A DNA stretch of 64,000 nucleotides, taken from contig NC_092672.1 of assembly GCF_964355755.1 (NCBI RefSeq), positions 17,544,501-17,608,500 of the forward strand. The letters are read 5' to 3'. The translations under genes were made by a program, and so were the position numbers. Origin of the DNA: Antedon mediterranea (Eukaryota > Echinodermata > Crinoidea > Comatulida > Antedonidae). How positions within the stretch are numbered: position 1 is the stretch's first letter; every line of letters begins with the position of its first letter. Shown here in pieces: positions 21,301 to 36,300 of this stretch. The notes below the pieces were generated by a model, which made no database searches, was not told the DNA's origin, and saw only the letters and a program-made list of their open reading frames with translations.

Positions 21301-24300
21301 GTCTTCTTCAAGCCGAATCACCGGATGTTCAGTGCGTCGCGGGTGGACCGGTTACTACTGTGAGTATAAACCAACCACAAAAGGTCTTTCATCACATCTA
21401 GGGAAGACTAATAACAAATGAGGGCGCTATGTATGCATAGTTTAAATAGTTTGGTTGATTAATTTCTTCAAGCAAGTTCCTTGGCTCAGCACAGGAAGCA
21501 TTGTCTTCATGTGCTTCTGGAGTGACAATTTCATCGCAAGTTCAAGACCCAGTAGGTGACTTTTGTTTATTTATCTCCAAATGCGAGTGTTGCTACACAA
21601 AAAATTACACAGTCAATATCATCGTACTCGAGAATTTGCTGGATTTAATATGTTTAATGACAGGGACACGATAATTACACGAAAATAGATCAGTCAATAT
21701 CATCATACTCGAGGATATATACGATTTACGATCCTCGCAGCGGTATGTGATGCAGTTTCAACCAATCCTGTACACGTATTTACATAGGCTATGTAATATA
21801 ACTAAATATTGCTAGTCTTATTTAGTTTAATAACAATAACTAGATTTAAACTCGTCACTATGGCTGAGTTATGAGATTATCTGCTGCGCAAATGCCACAT
21901 GCATGTCATATGTTCGAATATTGCGCACAGAAAAACGATTATGCCATTGTGACCTGAACAAAATAAATGTTGTTGGGGTGCTCTCTATTTTGTGTCTAGT
22001 ATATACAGTATACACTATATACTGTATACATACTACATACAGTGCAGCATAGGTGAAAATAACGGGACCCACCTTTTATTCCAATGTTTAACATGATGAT
22101 GTCATCAAAATTAAACATGTAGATAGCAATTTTGAAAGGGAATTATCTGAGCAACAACATAACGTGAAGAAATTTGGATACATAGAATTTGTTTATATGT
22201 GAAGTACTATAACGCAAAAGATGAAAATACGACTTTTATAATTCAACTGGACATATGACGTCACAACATCCAATGCGCAAAATTTGTAAATAAATTTGTA
22301 TTTACAATTCAACAGATTCCAGAAAAAATTTTAATCATGAGTATCATTTTTCATTCTGAGCAGTTATAACATGTTGAAATATACTGTAATGATGAAAATA
22401 AGTGACCCAAGTAATTCACGCTTTTAAACATGATGACATGATGACATCATCAAAACTTTAAAAAAAATGCGAAAGATAATTGATTGACATAGACAAATAA
22501 AGTTAATTAGAAATTGATTTTTAAACGCATGTAACTTTCTGTGCAACATTACATTTTTTTCAACAGAAAGTTAGTGCATGATATAAATTCCACTTTGCTA
22601 TTTTGAGATCACAAGACACACAAATTACAGAAATAAAAAAAAAAATTTGTAAAAATAGAATTTAATTCGTCATTGTAACGAATTATAGGTGATCATTTTT
22701 ATAATTTTATTTTATTTATTAATATTTTTTAAACATGCACGTATGTTAACATACAATCAGAAAATGTTGATGCCATCCTATTACCTGATGCATATGCTTA
22801 TGGTGCTGATTGGTGTCTATTATGTGTCATATATACTCTATACGGTACAGTGTACTGTATATCTATACAGTGTAACATATGTGAAATTACAGGAACCACA
22901 CCATGTTCTAATTTTTTGATATGCTGATGACGTCAAACTAAACTTGAAGATCACAATTTCGAAATATAATGAATTGAGCCAAAAATTATAAGATTTGGAA
23001 GAAAATTTGGAACATAGAAGCGCACTCTTTGAAATTTGTATAAATTTTATGAAGCAGAAAAAAAATTCAAATATACGTTGTAGGTAAAATTAGGTATTGT
23101 AATTTTACCTACAACGTATATTTGAATTTTTTTAACCATCGTTATTCAAATTTTAAGATGTGATGACATCATCAAAATGAAAATATTGGCAACAACAACA
23201 AGTAACATAATTGGTTGAGGTAGATATATTAAAAATTAAAAGAAAATCAATCACAGATAAGCGAGTTGCGCTCTTTTGAATATGGTGGTCTATGACAAAA
23301 GGGGAAAAAACCCTATTTAAAACATTCATGTGGCCAAATGATGACGTCATACCTTTTTGTACGTCAAATGTGTATACATTTATATCTACAACTCATTGGC
23401 TTCCATAATAAGTTACGAAAATAGGGAGGTCACCTTCCATTCTGAAGAGTTATATTCATTTTAAAAAGGCCTTATTTTTTACCATTTTTAGCACTTTTGT
23501 ACAATTAATGTGCGCATTTTGTCATTTTTAACGAGCTCGTATAGCACTATTTTAAGTCGAAATGGACTCAAATTTGGTGAATGTACTAAGGAAGATGAGT
23601 AGAATGCAATTTGTACAAACAATTGGTATTGTTTACGCTTTCTATGTACGCGCAAAAACATGTTTTTGCACAGTAATTTTTTAAAACACGCAAATGGCCT
23701 AATTTATGCTCTAAATTGATCAAAACATAATTTTAAGCTTTTTAAATTTTTAACGCCCGATTTCACGCGCATGACCTTGTGTACACGTGTGTTTTTACCC
23801 TTGACCTGTAATTATTTATAGTGAATTTCATTGATATGTGATGACGAGTAATGCAGATATGATTGATAATATTATTTCACAAAATGGCGTATAAATGATG
23901 TCACGAATGAGTGATCACGCTGAAAAGCTTATTATAGGATTAAGTTAAATTATTTTTAAGATATTGTGAAATTTTGGTGATCATATAGACACTTAATTTT
24001 TTGAGATAATTGTTACACAAAATAGTGTAGAGAAACAAAACAAAAACTAGAATTTAATTCGTCACTTTGACAAATTATAGGTGATCATTTTTATAGTTTT
24101 AATGAAATTATAATTTTTTAAACATGCATGTACGTTAACATACGATCGGAATATGTATGCCATCCTATGACATGATGCATATACGCTTATAGTGCAGAGT
24201 TGTACCTATATGTGTCATATATAATATGTACAGTATACTGTATATATATATACAGTGTAGCATAGGTGAAATTACGGGACCCACATCATGTTCTTTAAAA

Positions 24301-27300
24301 CTGTTATAAATGTGACGAAATAGATGAAAAAAACTACTTTTTAAATTCAACTAGCCATATCATAACGTCACAACATCCGATAGGCTTAATTTGTATGCAA
24401 ATACATATCTAAATTTCATCAGCTATCACACTGAATTAAAATCATCAAGGTAACATTTAATTCTGAAAAGCTGTGAGATATTCAAATATACGCTGAAGGT
24501 GAAATTACTCGATCCACGTTATACAAGTTTTACGCCTAAGACGTCATGAAACCAAAATGGTGGCAACTCATGATAAAGATACTTAATTTAGCAAGCACAT
24601 ACTGAAATGCGAGCGAAAATCGGGCTCAAATAACGGAGATGCGCTCTATTCAATGTGATAACCTAAAAAAAAACGATAAAAAATCCTAGTTTTTAAATTC
24701 AAGTGGCCATTTGATGACGTCACATCATCTTATACATCAAATGTACATGAATTCATATCTACAACTCAATGGCTTCCAGAATTAGTTAAAAAATTGTGGA
24801 TAACCAACAATAATAATGGGTGATATATAATGGGATTTTAGTTCCCTTGTTTGGCTCATGAATTGATAAGCAACAGCAGATGGTACCGTATACAGTAAAT
24901 AAATAAATTAATATTTCAAAAACATTATTACCGGCTCCCAATTCTAGCAGTGTTGTTAAATGATTCTAGGTCATCTAGATCTGATAAAGGAAATTCGTCA
25001 AGAGTACAGTTGTTAAGTGATGTATCAAGATCTCCATTACCATGCTCGTTTGTGCTGTCTTTGCCGTCATCTAGTAAATGAAAATAATATAAATAAAAAA
25101 CGTGCAAACACAACAAGGATATTACTCCTTTCTTAAGGTACTGTGTTATTACCAATAAATGATAATAGTTCAACCACATGTCAATAGTATACAAATAAAG
25201 AATGTTTATGAGTTGGGATGGTGAGAATATTTCATGAGTTGAAAAATTGACTGCTTGACAAGACCAGTTGAAATTAGAGCAGTCAATTTTTCAACGAATG
25301 TAATATTCTCTCCATTCGTCGAATACAAAAATTTGTTTTATAACACACCTACTTTTATTCAATTTATCCATCATAAAAAATCAGCATAAAAATCTGAACG
25401 TGCATTAGAGCGCATTAATCATCAACATTAGATACACTTTTTTGTGAGAGGCATAATTTCAAATGACATGTGATGCCTAATTAACCAATCAAATTGTATT
25501 ACAATCCGGTGTGTTATAATACCATTATATTTAATTTGATTTATTCAAGTAATAGAAAAACATGTAAAACTACATTAAAATATTGGTACAGTAGGTCCTA
25601 TTTTATTTAGACTCCAAACATGTTAAACTTTATCGTGGATAGTACAAAACTAGGCCTTATAAGTACTAAATAAATACTTTAGATGTTTCTTGCACAATGT
25701 TTGCAAATTTACACTAGCCATAAGGGGCCTAAACTATGTCATCTGACGGATCGCACTGTAATGTGCTGGGTTTACAGTTTCATGTACAGTGTAATTTAAA
25801 AAAAACTGTAAAAATTGACCTTTTGCGTTAATTACCTGCTTGCGCACAAAATTGATGTATTTTTAAATGCTCAAACCAACTCACTCATACTACTGTACTA
25901 GCAGGTACCCGACCAATGGACGGGAAACATCTTATAATATATTGATTTTAAATTAATGTTCGGGAATCAAAAAGATAGTACAGTAATATAGTACAATGCA
26001 GTATACACAAATCTATAAATGGATGTATAGTGCAGAGAGGTGCATTATACAGCATTTATATTAGAAGGAAGATAAAGTTAACTGGCATACTGTATTTTTC
26101 AGCAAGCAATTTTAAATACAAACTAGATTTAATTCGTCACTATGACGAATTATAGGTTATATGCATTGATTTAAATAAAGACAGTTGATTGATTTAAGAT
26201 ATATTGATTGATTGATTTTTTCAGAATCTTTAGTTATTTATGATAGGATCTTGCAAATACAATAGCCGGTATCATAATCATAGATCCTTCTGCGTATATA
26301 ATGCCATAAAAACCACAATTGTTACATAATAATAAAGACATAAAATATTTTTTATTAGATTTCATTATAAATCATGTGTATAATCTATACACTAAGAAAT
26401 ACAATTGAACAAACAATACGGATAATAAAAAAAAATCTTATTTTGTTTCGTTTCCCAAGCTGAGACTCGAACTCGGTACCTTGAATGCCATAGACACGAG
26501 CACAGACCACCGAGCCATACAGAACTGACTAAAAGTTATGGAAAGATTCATCCGTGTATTTACTATGCAGTAACCACTTTGGTGCAGATAGATTATTACA
26601 TACCGCAATGAATTATGTTTTACTATGATGAAATCTTTAAAAATAAAAATAAATGATGCACTGTCAAACTATATACTTTTAACTTTAATATATGAACTTC
26701 TTAAGGAAGAAAGTTAATGTTAAGTTTATTATTTCGGCCTAAGAAAATGTTATAATTTGTTTGATTGTCGAAATTAATTTTTTTAAATTTAATATGCCAT
26801 AATAATGATGACTTAATCAACTTTTGTTCTCTTAATTTCATAATAAATCATACATATGATACAAGCACTTCAAGAAAATGAAATAAAAAATAGGTGTTCC
26901 CGAGCATTTTAACGATATATATTAATTTTAAAATTTAGCATATTTTCACCATTTTGTTAACTTACACGTGCGTAGCCTGTCACTTTTGACGTGCTCGTAT
27001 AACGCTGTTTCGCGCTGAAAAGTGAATAAAATATGATATTATTAAAGAAAGGTTATACAACAGTAATCGGACAAAAACAGTGCGCATTAACGTTTGACGA
27101 GTAGTGCGCGTGCAAAAATCTGCGCACTCATGGCAATTTTTTAAACGCTTAAAATTGCCTGAAACATACTCTAATTTCATCGAAAATAAATTTTGACAAT
27201 TTTTGAACATTTTAAGCGCGCGTACGCATGCATTATATGCGCTACGCACGTAATTGTATTGCCATATGATGAAATATGACCTGAAATTTATGAGTACCAA

Positions 27301-30300
27301 ATTTTGTTTAAAAGTGATTCATGCTTGTGAAGAAATGATTACAAACGTGATTTCGTTAAATCACGCGTAGGCCACGTAATGTTTGATTGCACACCGTGAA
27401 AACATAACCACATCGATTCCTGGCCATTAGGAATATACTCTGAAAAATTGACTTAGCTAGATGAAACTGATGCCAAGATAATTCACGGACAAAATAGTGC
27501 TAAGGAAAGAATAAATAAATAAATAAATAAAGATCCGGACAGAATCAAGAGGTTATATGCATGATATGCATATAACGTCGTGAGGTAATTTCCCGATTGA
27601 TCGTAATAAAAACGGTACTGGGTTTGGTCTACTAGCGTTCCTGCTCCCAACCAGTACATCCATTCATAGAAGCTTTAATGAAGTAAGCCTACCTGGTGGT
27701 AACCATAGAACGGTCTCGAGATAACGACTATACTTTGGCTTTAGTCGATAGAAGATTGAACAAATTGTTTAGATAGAGTATACGATGTTTGATTATGTGT
27801 AGATGTGTGCTTTGTTCTTTTATTCAAATGATGTTATTTTTTTAATACATTTTTTATATCAATTAAATTATCGTAGATTGTATATTTATTTTAATAAATA
27901 TATTGATTTAGTTGAATCTGGTTGAATATTCTTGCTGTTGTTCAGTTAAATGTCTTGATTTGTGGTGGTAAGAATGTTTGGAGGTTTGTCTTTAAATATA
28001 AGTTTTCTGGTGGTTTAGGCCTAATTAGAAAGAAGTAAATATGATTGCAACATCATCCTCCTTGTTTGTACCTCCTTATAGGTCTACACCCCTTGACAAT
28101 AAATTGCATACAACGAACAATTAAAATTCCCAAAAAAATAACAAAACATAATGTTAGCATAATTTACTTTACAATATTTTATATCATAATGGAATTAGAA
28201 GCCTCTCTTTAGCAAGCACTGTTGCTATACTACTGTGTATACTGTAGCTGCGCTGATCACATGGCCTGCTGTCTCGATATTGCTTATGACCTAATTGTGA
28301 CGTAGGAAAATGGCTGTGAGCCCCAGATAGAGCAGCAATAATCAATATGAGGCAAGACAAGAGCATTATTAACATAAGAAAAGTAGCTTGGTCAATTAAA
28401 TTACAAGTACGGGAGAGAGGTACTGATCTATGTATTATGTTTTTTATTTTGTTTTATCTTGTATATAAATACATTGGTCAGGGTTGTAAAATTAAAACAA
28501 ACAAATGAAAATGAAAAACTCACAAATTCTTTATGTGTAAAATATTTCAAAACGGGATAAATGATAATGACGATCATTGTCAAGTGTATAGAAAAATATA
28601 AGAAAAATAATGAAAAAAGGAGGTAATACGGAATTCATAAATGTAAAAATGTTACTGATGAATTGTAACAACATTTAGAATGTGTTAAATAATAGGATTT
28701 TATGTAATGACATATAATATGAATGTGAATAAGTGGTGATTGCGCCACAAAAGAGGAAAAAAAAGTATGGGAGAGATTCAAAATAGAAGAACTTAATTTT
28801 TTACATAATTTATCAATCTGAGGAATGAAAGTAAAATGATGGTCGGAAATGACACCTAAATGCTTGTGCTAGGTAACTTGTTTGATAGGGGAGTTGCTAA
28901 TAGAGACATTGATTGGTCGAAGTGAAGAAAGTCAGAACTTCAATTTCCTTAGTGTTATGAGCAAATCTATTAGCAAGCAGCCAAGTAAAAAGCCAAATTC
29001 AAAATTAAGATTAGTTTCAATATAGTCAATTTTACTACTAGCGCTGTAAATAATAGTATCATCAGCAAACATATCCATAGAAGAAAACGATAAACAATTT
29101 GGGAGGTCATTGTAACTCTACACATTTGGAGTCAAAATACAAGGTAGGTGTGAAACATTAGTAGGGCCAGTACAGTATACAAACTAATTGAACCAGGATA
29201 ACCAAAAACATTTAAATAATTTAAAAATTATTTTCATTTGGGTCTATCAAATTATAATTGTTACAATCAAAAACCAGAAATTCCACTAATATTAAAGTTT
29301 GATATATGATAATATAAAACAAACTCTGAAAAATTTATTTTATTTTATATTATAATAAATGTCTGGTACAGGGTGCTATGTTTGCATAAATGTGGTTGTC
29401 TGCACATTTAAGGGCATAAAGTTTGCCCAACGGTGGTTGTTACACAAATGTAAGTTTTTGAACTTTTTATGGCTCAGCAAACTTCCAATAGGCAGAAAAT
29501 TAAATGACAATGGTACAACAAATTGTAAATCCAAAAAGTAAATTCTGAAACAATGTTTGAACAATTAATTACTATAATGTTTTGATTTCTTTTCACGTGG
29601 ACTTTTCTTCTTATCATTACTCTTCTTCTTAACTGTTGATGAATCTACAGATACATTCAGCCCAGCCAAGTTTGCAAATTCCTCTGTAAGAGACTTCAGT
29701 AAACCTGCAAATAAAAATAAAATTAAATTACAATCTATTCAAACAATAAAAATGTGTTTAAAAATTGTGTTTAATTTTGTTGGTGTGAAACTTGACCTAC
29801 AAAGTCTCACTTCAGATATATCACTATATCGCTTTCTGTAGAGGGATAGCCTATGGGAATTGTCAAGAATTCATTTTTTTCTGCTCGTATGTAGTTGTGC
29901 TCCTGATTTGATTTTCTGCAATTCTTAGATTGACTATAAAAGACTACTGACTGTACATTATAGAAGATTATGGAATAATTAATGTACAACAGGTTTTGAG
30001 ATTTCTATCAACAAAGAGTAAGCATAATTTGAACCAAAATCTAATCTGTCACTTTGACAGATTATATTTAATTAAAAAAATTGTAGTGTAGCTTGGGGGT
30101 TAAGCTTGCCTTCCAATTCCAAGGTCCAGGGTTCAATTCTGACCTAATGCAGGGTTGTAACTCACAACAATAAAAAATTATAAAAAAGAAATTGGATTTG
30201 TGAGTTACTTGCTGTTGGATGCGTGTGAAATAAATAAAAATCTGTGCAAACACAACATGTGTGCAGAAATGTGATATGAAGCATAGTGCTGGATTGTGTC

Positions 30301-33300
30301 TGTATAGGCCTATGTGTTACATAATATACAGTATATACTATATACAGTGTAGCATAGGTGAAACTGCAAGACCCACATTCATCTTTTGGTATATGACGGC
30401 ATTGAAATCAAACATAAAGATGACAATTTCGAAAGATAATTTGAATAACATTATCATATATATTGATATGGTAAAACAATCCTTACCAAGATCAGATTGT
30501 GATTTACTTGCAGTAGAATAAGCAGGTGCATCACTAGTTGTTAATAGAGTAGATGGTGCTGATATACTACATGAAGATGTCGCTACTGCTCCTAGTGAAT
30601 TTAATCCTGAAAACTGCGTCCATAAACGTTCAAGTATAGCATCTGCTGATCCATTGCTTATATCATCTTTAGACTTTTCTTTAAAAACTGGAATAACATT
30701 TGCTTTAACAGTTCCAGTTCATTGATTTAACATTTGACAAAGTATACAAAAAGAATACATAAGTAAAAATAATTAAAGTAATTAAAAAAATATAAAAACC
30801 CATACTGTATTTCTATCTATTTTTTAAAGTATCCATGGCGAATAAACACTGGTAAAAGTTAAGTTTGTCGTACACCACATGATTACAAAATAAGGTTGAG
30901 AATGTCATTTTGGTTTTTATGCTACGACATCTTAAAACTTGCCATACATACCAGACTTGAGCCTATTTGGAGGATGTGGTAGACACTTTGCAACTCTATC
31001 ATCTTGTCCTCTTTCTGGTAAATCTAGGAGCTGCATCAAAATACTGTTATCATCTTGGCCTGCATATGATTGGTCAATGAGTTGACGAGCAGCTTGACCT
31101 CCAACCGCTCCTCTGGGAGATAATTCCCCCTCCTCCAGATCCCAATTGGAGCAATTTTCAACATCATTATCTCCAGACCTGAAAAGCATGCAAAAATATC
31201 AAGTTCAGTTACAGAATTATTTTCAGTGAATATGGTTCTTGTCAAAAACTAATACTGTAGTAATATAGAAGAGAAAGAAGAACAATAATTCGATGGATAC
31301 TCCGGCAAATCTGGCTTCCACACAATTTTCACTGAAAGTTAAAAGACCAGTTTAGAAAACCAAAAACTAGCTGTATAGGAAACATAAACACAGAACTTAA
31401 AAAGTAAATACCTATCGGGCCACTGAAAAAGAATCACGGAAACGATTAGTGAATGCAATGTCTACCTACGATGAATAGTGTAATAGATGATGATGACTCT
31501 TGCTTTACTTTTATTGTAATATTAATTTACATGATATCCAGATATGAGTATTCTTACAACTTTATTTACTTACATTGTTTCTTCATCAATGTCATTTTCT
31601 TCCATGGTACTCTCCATTTGTTCTTCTTGCTCTGTTTCATCACCTGATGAACAAGATGACAAAGACGGACTTGCAGTATCATCACCACCTACATTTTCAT
31701 CTGCCTCCTGAATTAAAATGTTTAAACGTATTTGTAGTTTTGATCAGTAGTGATATTGATTGCTTGTAAATGACTGGAGACTACCCTAAAGTTTATAAAA
31801 CTTACCACAGTTGTATCATTATGCTGTGTATTTTGTATTTGTTCACCATTGTCTTGGAAAAGATCACAATCTGTTGTTATGGTTGCGATCTGAGCATGAT
31901 GATTACAATCTGATTTAAAGTTTGTCCTTGAGCCCAATGTTCGCCTCATCACTTGGCTAGAACTTTCTTCTGTTTTGTCTGAAGTTGCTAAAGAATTCAT
32001 AAGCCAATGTTAACTTAAATTGTTGGAAACTGCATGGTATTTATAATGTTAGGCTATTAGTGAGTGTTCGCATCGGGACGTTCGACGATAGGGGATGGTA
32101 GATATGAAAGCAATTTATACAAAACATTTATCTGTGCATGCATATACCCCCAGTATTCTTCATTCCGTTCGCTAACCTTAGCCTGGCTAACGAAGAAACT
32201 TTTCAAATACACACCAACCAAGCGTGCGTGCACAGGGTCTGATTGCCTTTGTCTTGAAATAACCATCACTCTCTATTCATTACCGTCCCCATTATTTACC
32301 TACCTGATGCGAAAGCTCCGTATTAAATAAGAAAATTATGAGTTTGCCGCCTTGAATTAATTCATTTTGATTAAGTGGCAAGGTGTAAAGACACCACTAT
32401 AGGGGTTGGGATAGATATAAAACCTTGTTTCTAAAAACATACAGCAAACATAAATAACAAATATTTTGTTTTAGGTCTTCAAATCAAAATGTGGGTTTTA
32501 AAAATACTACTTATTTACATTAAATTTAAAATCGATATCTTGGTATGGTTGTCAACAAGCAATACAATTTAGTTAAAACAAAACTAAATCTAATTACCTG
32601 AACATTCAGCATGACTCATATTTGATCTAGATAACTCTATGGCTAACCTCTAGTGACAAGATAGAAATTAGTACAAATAATAAAATAAAAGCATAATTTA
32701 AAAGCACAATTATAATTCAATTTATGGGCTTATTGGTCAATCTGGCTATTTTGAAAAAAAAACAACACTTAAGACATAGGAATTGAAGTATACTAATGCA
32801 AGAAAGTGAGCAGTAAAAGTGTATTAGGCTCCGTGAATACTGTAACTTATGGTAGGTCAGGAAATGTCTTAAAAAGAGCAATGGATCACAGATCTGCAAT
32901 CAGAAATTAGAGTGAAAGAATTACATACAAAAATAACAAATTTAGGATATCATTGAGATACAAACTTAGTCTCAGGATTTTTTCTCATGACAATTTGCAA
33001 CCCCACTCTCAAAGACTTGTAATAAGTCTTTGTTTATGTAGAGCATCTTGTATTATATGTTTGTCGTGTGAACAGGAGAGCCACCTTTGAGAGGAGGACA
33101 GTGATTGAGTTCACTTGTGGTTATCCTTGGCAATTTGCCTAAAATTTAATAATAATAATAAAAAAAAATATATCAAACAAAATATGAAAGGTCAACAAAC
33201 TTCTTTGAGGTCATTGATTTGCTCTACATGTTGCTGCTGCACAGATGTTAATTGACCAATATACCATTGTTGATCTCGACATTTCTGATAGAAGGTTGGT

Positions 33301-36300
33301 GCTCGTACCTGGAAAAATATTAAAGTTCAAAATAAAACAAAAGGCTTCAAAAGAAACTTGGCAAAAAATTACGTCTGGTGTTTGCTAAAAATAATTTTTA
33401 ATATTCAATGAAAAAACACTAAATTTTACATGCAACAAAGAGGGGCTTGCTGGTTTAAAATTACTAAAAAATATATAATATATTTGTCTCTTGGAAGCAG
33501 AACGAAGGCTGTAAAGTGAAGCAAAAACTGTAAGTGCAGCTACGCTAATTATGACACCGAGTGACACCGTGTTACACAGTAGGAAATTACTAAAATGGCC
33601 AATCTTTCGACGATTCGTACTTGCTAACTATATAAATTACTTATATAAAATTACCTTTTTTCCCATTATCTAGTAAAAATACATAAAAATGTACGTAAAA
33701 TGAAATATGTTTGCACTTTTCGTTTCGCTTAGGGAAGCCTTCAAAATCAATACAAAAATCTAATACAAAAAATGAATTAGTTTCAGAATTATCACTTATG
33801 ATTGACAACGTACGCGATGCGAGTTTGGAAGAATCAACTTGATTTCATGAATATTAATGAGTAACGCCAATGAGCTTTCCTAAGCTGTTGAAAAAAGAAA
33901 TTCTATGGATTTACTCTGAAATGTATATGACATTTTTTTTTTTTTTCTCGTTATTACCATAAAACCTCGAAAAGAAGCCCATGGGCTTCTTCTTTTTTTA
34001 GTGCTCTTGGGTGAGCTTCTTTTCGAGATGGGCTTCTTTTCGAGATGGGCTTCTTTTCGAGATGGGCTTCTTTTCGAGAGTACTTTTACAAACTGTAGAG
34101 AGGGGCTTCTTTTCGAAATGAATGCTGTAAATTTTACAATAATATGACTTTTGAGACATTTTTTCAACCATGAAATTATGTTTATTACACCAATTAAAAA
34201 ACAATATAAAAAGCAAAAAACAGTTCTATGATTCACGTCAAAAACAATCATTTCGTTATCATCGTCGTCATCATTCACAATGAAATATTCAAGAGTGTCG
34301 TCTGTCGATGATGGCATCTCATATCCAACTCTTCTACGTTTACTTCTTTGTTTTCAGAACCATCAAGGGCTACATCTATCCCACACTTTCTGAACGACCA
34401 AATTTGCAGCGATGGATTTGTGTTCATCATGGACAAGGCATTGTCAACCAACTTTGTTATAAGAATTCGCCTATCGCTTGCGCATATCTTACCCAACACA
34501 TCATTGATATGTTTTTCAAACTCCTCTTTTATCGCATTCTTATATGGCTTGTTGAATACAACATCGAGGGGCTGTACTCTGCTGGTACAACCAGGGGGTA
34601 CATTTTGCTGTGCATTATGTACATCTGCGATCAACATGTGCTTATGATTTGGGGCCACAGGATTGGTAAATCGGTTTCCCCACTCTTCATCTATCAAAAT
34701 CTTCATAATGCCTTCGTCACACCATGCTTTAGGTTGAATTCCAGCCTGACTCTCTTGTCCCATTCACTCTACAAATGGAAGTACATTTTTAAGCATTTAT
34801 TATAGTCTACATTTTATTGGATTGCTAGTGACAGTTATAATTATTATTAAAAATCCGTTTTCAAGATAGTATAATATCGGTATTTTAACTGACCTTTTCT
34901 TTTTGTGAAATTCTTAATCCCATTCCTCTAAATATGACCATCGGCCGTACCCTAGGGATTCCATCTGCTAATATAGTCAACTGAACCGTACACTGTCGTT
35001 TCTCGAGACCAGATGAGCCACTCGCCACCCATATCTCTTTCTTTCCTTCTACGTCATACGTCCTTCCATCAGACATAATAAAGGGCAGGGGTGTTTGATC
35101 CATGTTAGCTATCTCACTATCTGCGAAGTCTCGCATTAAACATTGTCTTCGGACGGCTTGGTGGAAGAAAGTAATGGCTGGACTCAAAGCTGTCTTTGGC
35201 TTTTGTGCTTGGTGCGTTTTCCTTCGATGGCTTAGTTTATTCCTCTTCTTGAAATTCATAAACCATCCATTTGAGGTTTTAAAGCCAACTGCTCCCTCTT
35301 CTACTGTAATTTACTTAGCTCTAGACTCTATCCACCATCGTTTGACTTCAATACCATTATTCCGCTTTTCTTTGAACTATTGAAGAAGCTTTTTTTTTTT
35401 TTTCAAGTGTCTCATATGGTGTCTTTCTTTCTCACACGCCAATGAACAGTGAATGTATTGCAACAATAGCGTCCTTTTTCTTTTTCCACTCTCGCACCAG
35501 CTTACGATCAATTCTAAATTCTTTTGCAGTCTTTGCGACACAATTGCCATAATAGTGCTATGCCACTGCAAAACATTAAGCTTATAGTTCCGAGTATACA
35601 CTTTCCTCGTCTTTACTATTTTGCAAAAGCAAAGAAAAATAGCAAATACACACACAACTACTGTCACGTTTGAAAAAAATACGCAGTGCAGGCACGTCAC
35701 TATGCGCTGTGCGTACCGCGTATCATCTAGGCCCAGACATTTTTTACTGGGGTTTTATACTTTTGCTTTATAGCTGGTGTGCATAATATAAAAACAAATA
35801 ATACAGTAAACGAAAATGGCTACACCACTAAGTGGCAATTGTTTCATCTAGGATTAAAGGACACCATGTTTTTCAGTACAATTACGAAATAAACGAAGAA
35901 ATGATATGTAAACTGGAACCTGAAAACAAGAAAAGTCTAGCCAGAAATGCAATCAAGGTATGCAGCCACGTAACAAGGGGGTCTTGTCAGGGGGGGCAAA
36001 CAGGACTGATCCTTCCAGACACCAAGTACTTGAGCCACAGCCCCCCAGTGGCAAAGCGAATTTTGGTAAATGACACCCCTAGATCTGTCTCTTCAAAGTA
36101 TATAAAAAAAACAAATACGACATATTAACGCAATGTATATTAAGATTAGCCATATACTTGTGTGTTTGAACTAAATAATAAACTATACAGTAATCTATAA
36201 ACATTAAGTGATACATGTACTAGTATTGTCCACTTTGTCTGATGATTTGAATTTTATAAGCATTCAAAGTTGAACATTTCGTCTTCCTGTAACTGTCATG

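Larger units (their letters stand above)
20366..24931. other. TRIM37 intron w13-w14: Helentron-like repeats
   Basis: No gene found. The intron carries diverged copies of one repeat family, marked by gtatacagtatatactgta-type runs with agcataggtgaaattacg (22010, 22860, 24230) and by atgacgtcacaacatccgat-type blocks. Palindromic element ends lie at 22664 and 24056 and a perfect hairpin at 23059-23133. Confidence 0.6.

Noticed and set aside
22689-22919. Plus-strand 76-codon hydrophobic frame
   Set aside because: AT-rich repeat body, not conserved in the other copies of the same repeat.
26454-26521. A functional tRNA gene
   Set aside because: A and B boxes are recognisable but the acceptor stem does not pair convincingly and it lies inside a repeat.
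31722-32000. Separate small minus-strand gene
   Set aside because: The frame is TRIM37 exon w8 plus read-through into both introns.
33060-33150. Possible extra TRIM37 exon (acceptor attttag at 33140, frame [18 protein letters not shown])
   Set aside because: The exons on both sides join in phase 0 without it and give the conserved [13 protein letters not shown] junction; the donor would be weak. It may be an alternative terminal exon but I cannot support it.
34308-34805. Plus-strand 165-codon frame over the Tigger element
   Set aside because: Shadow of the minus-strand transposase, which carries all the recognisable motifs.
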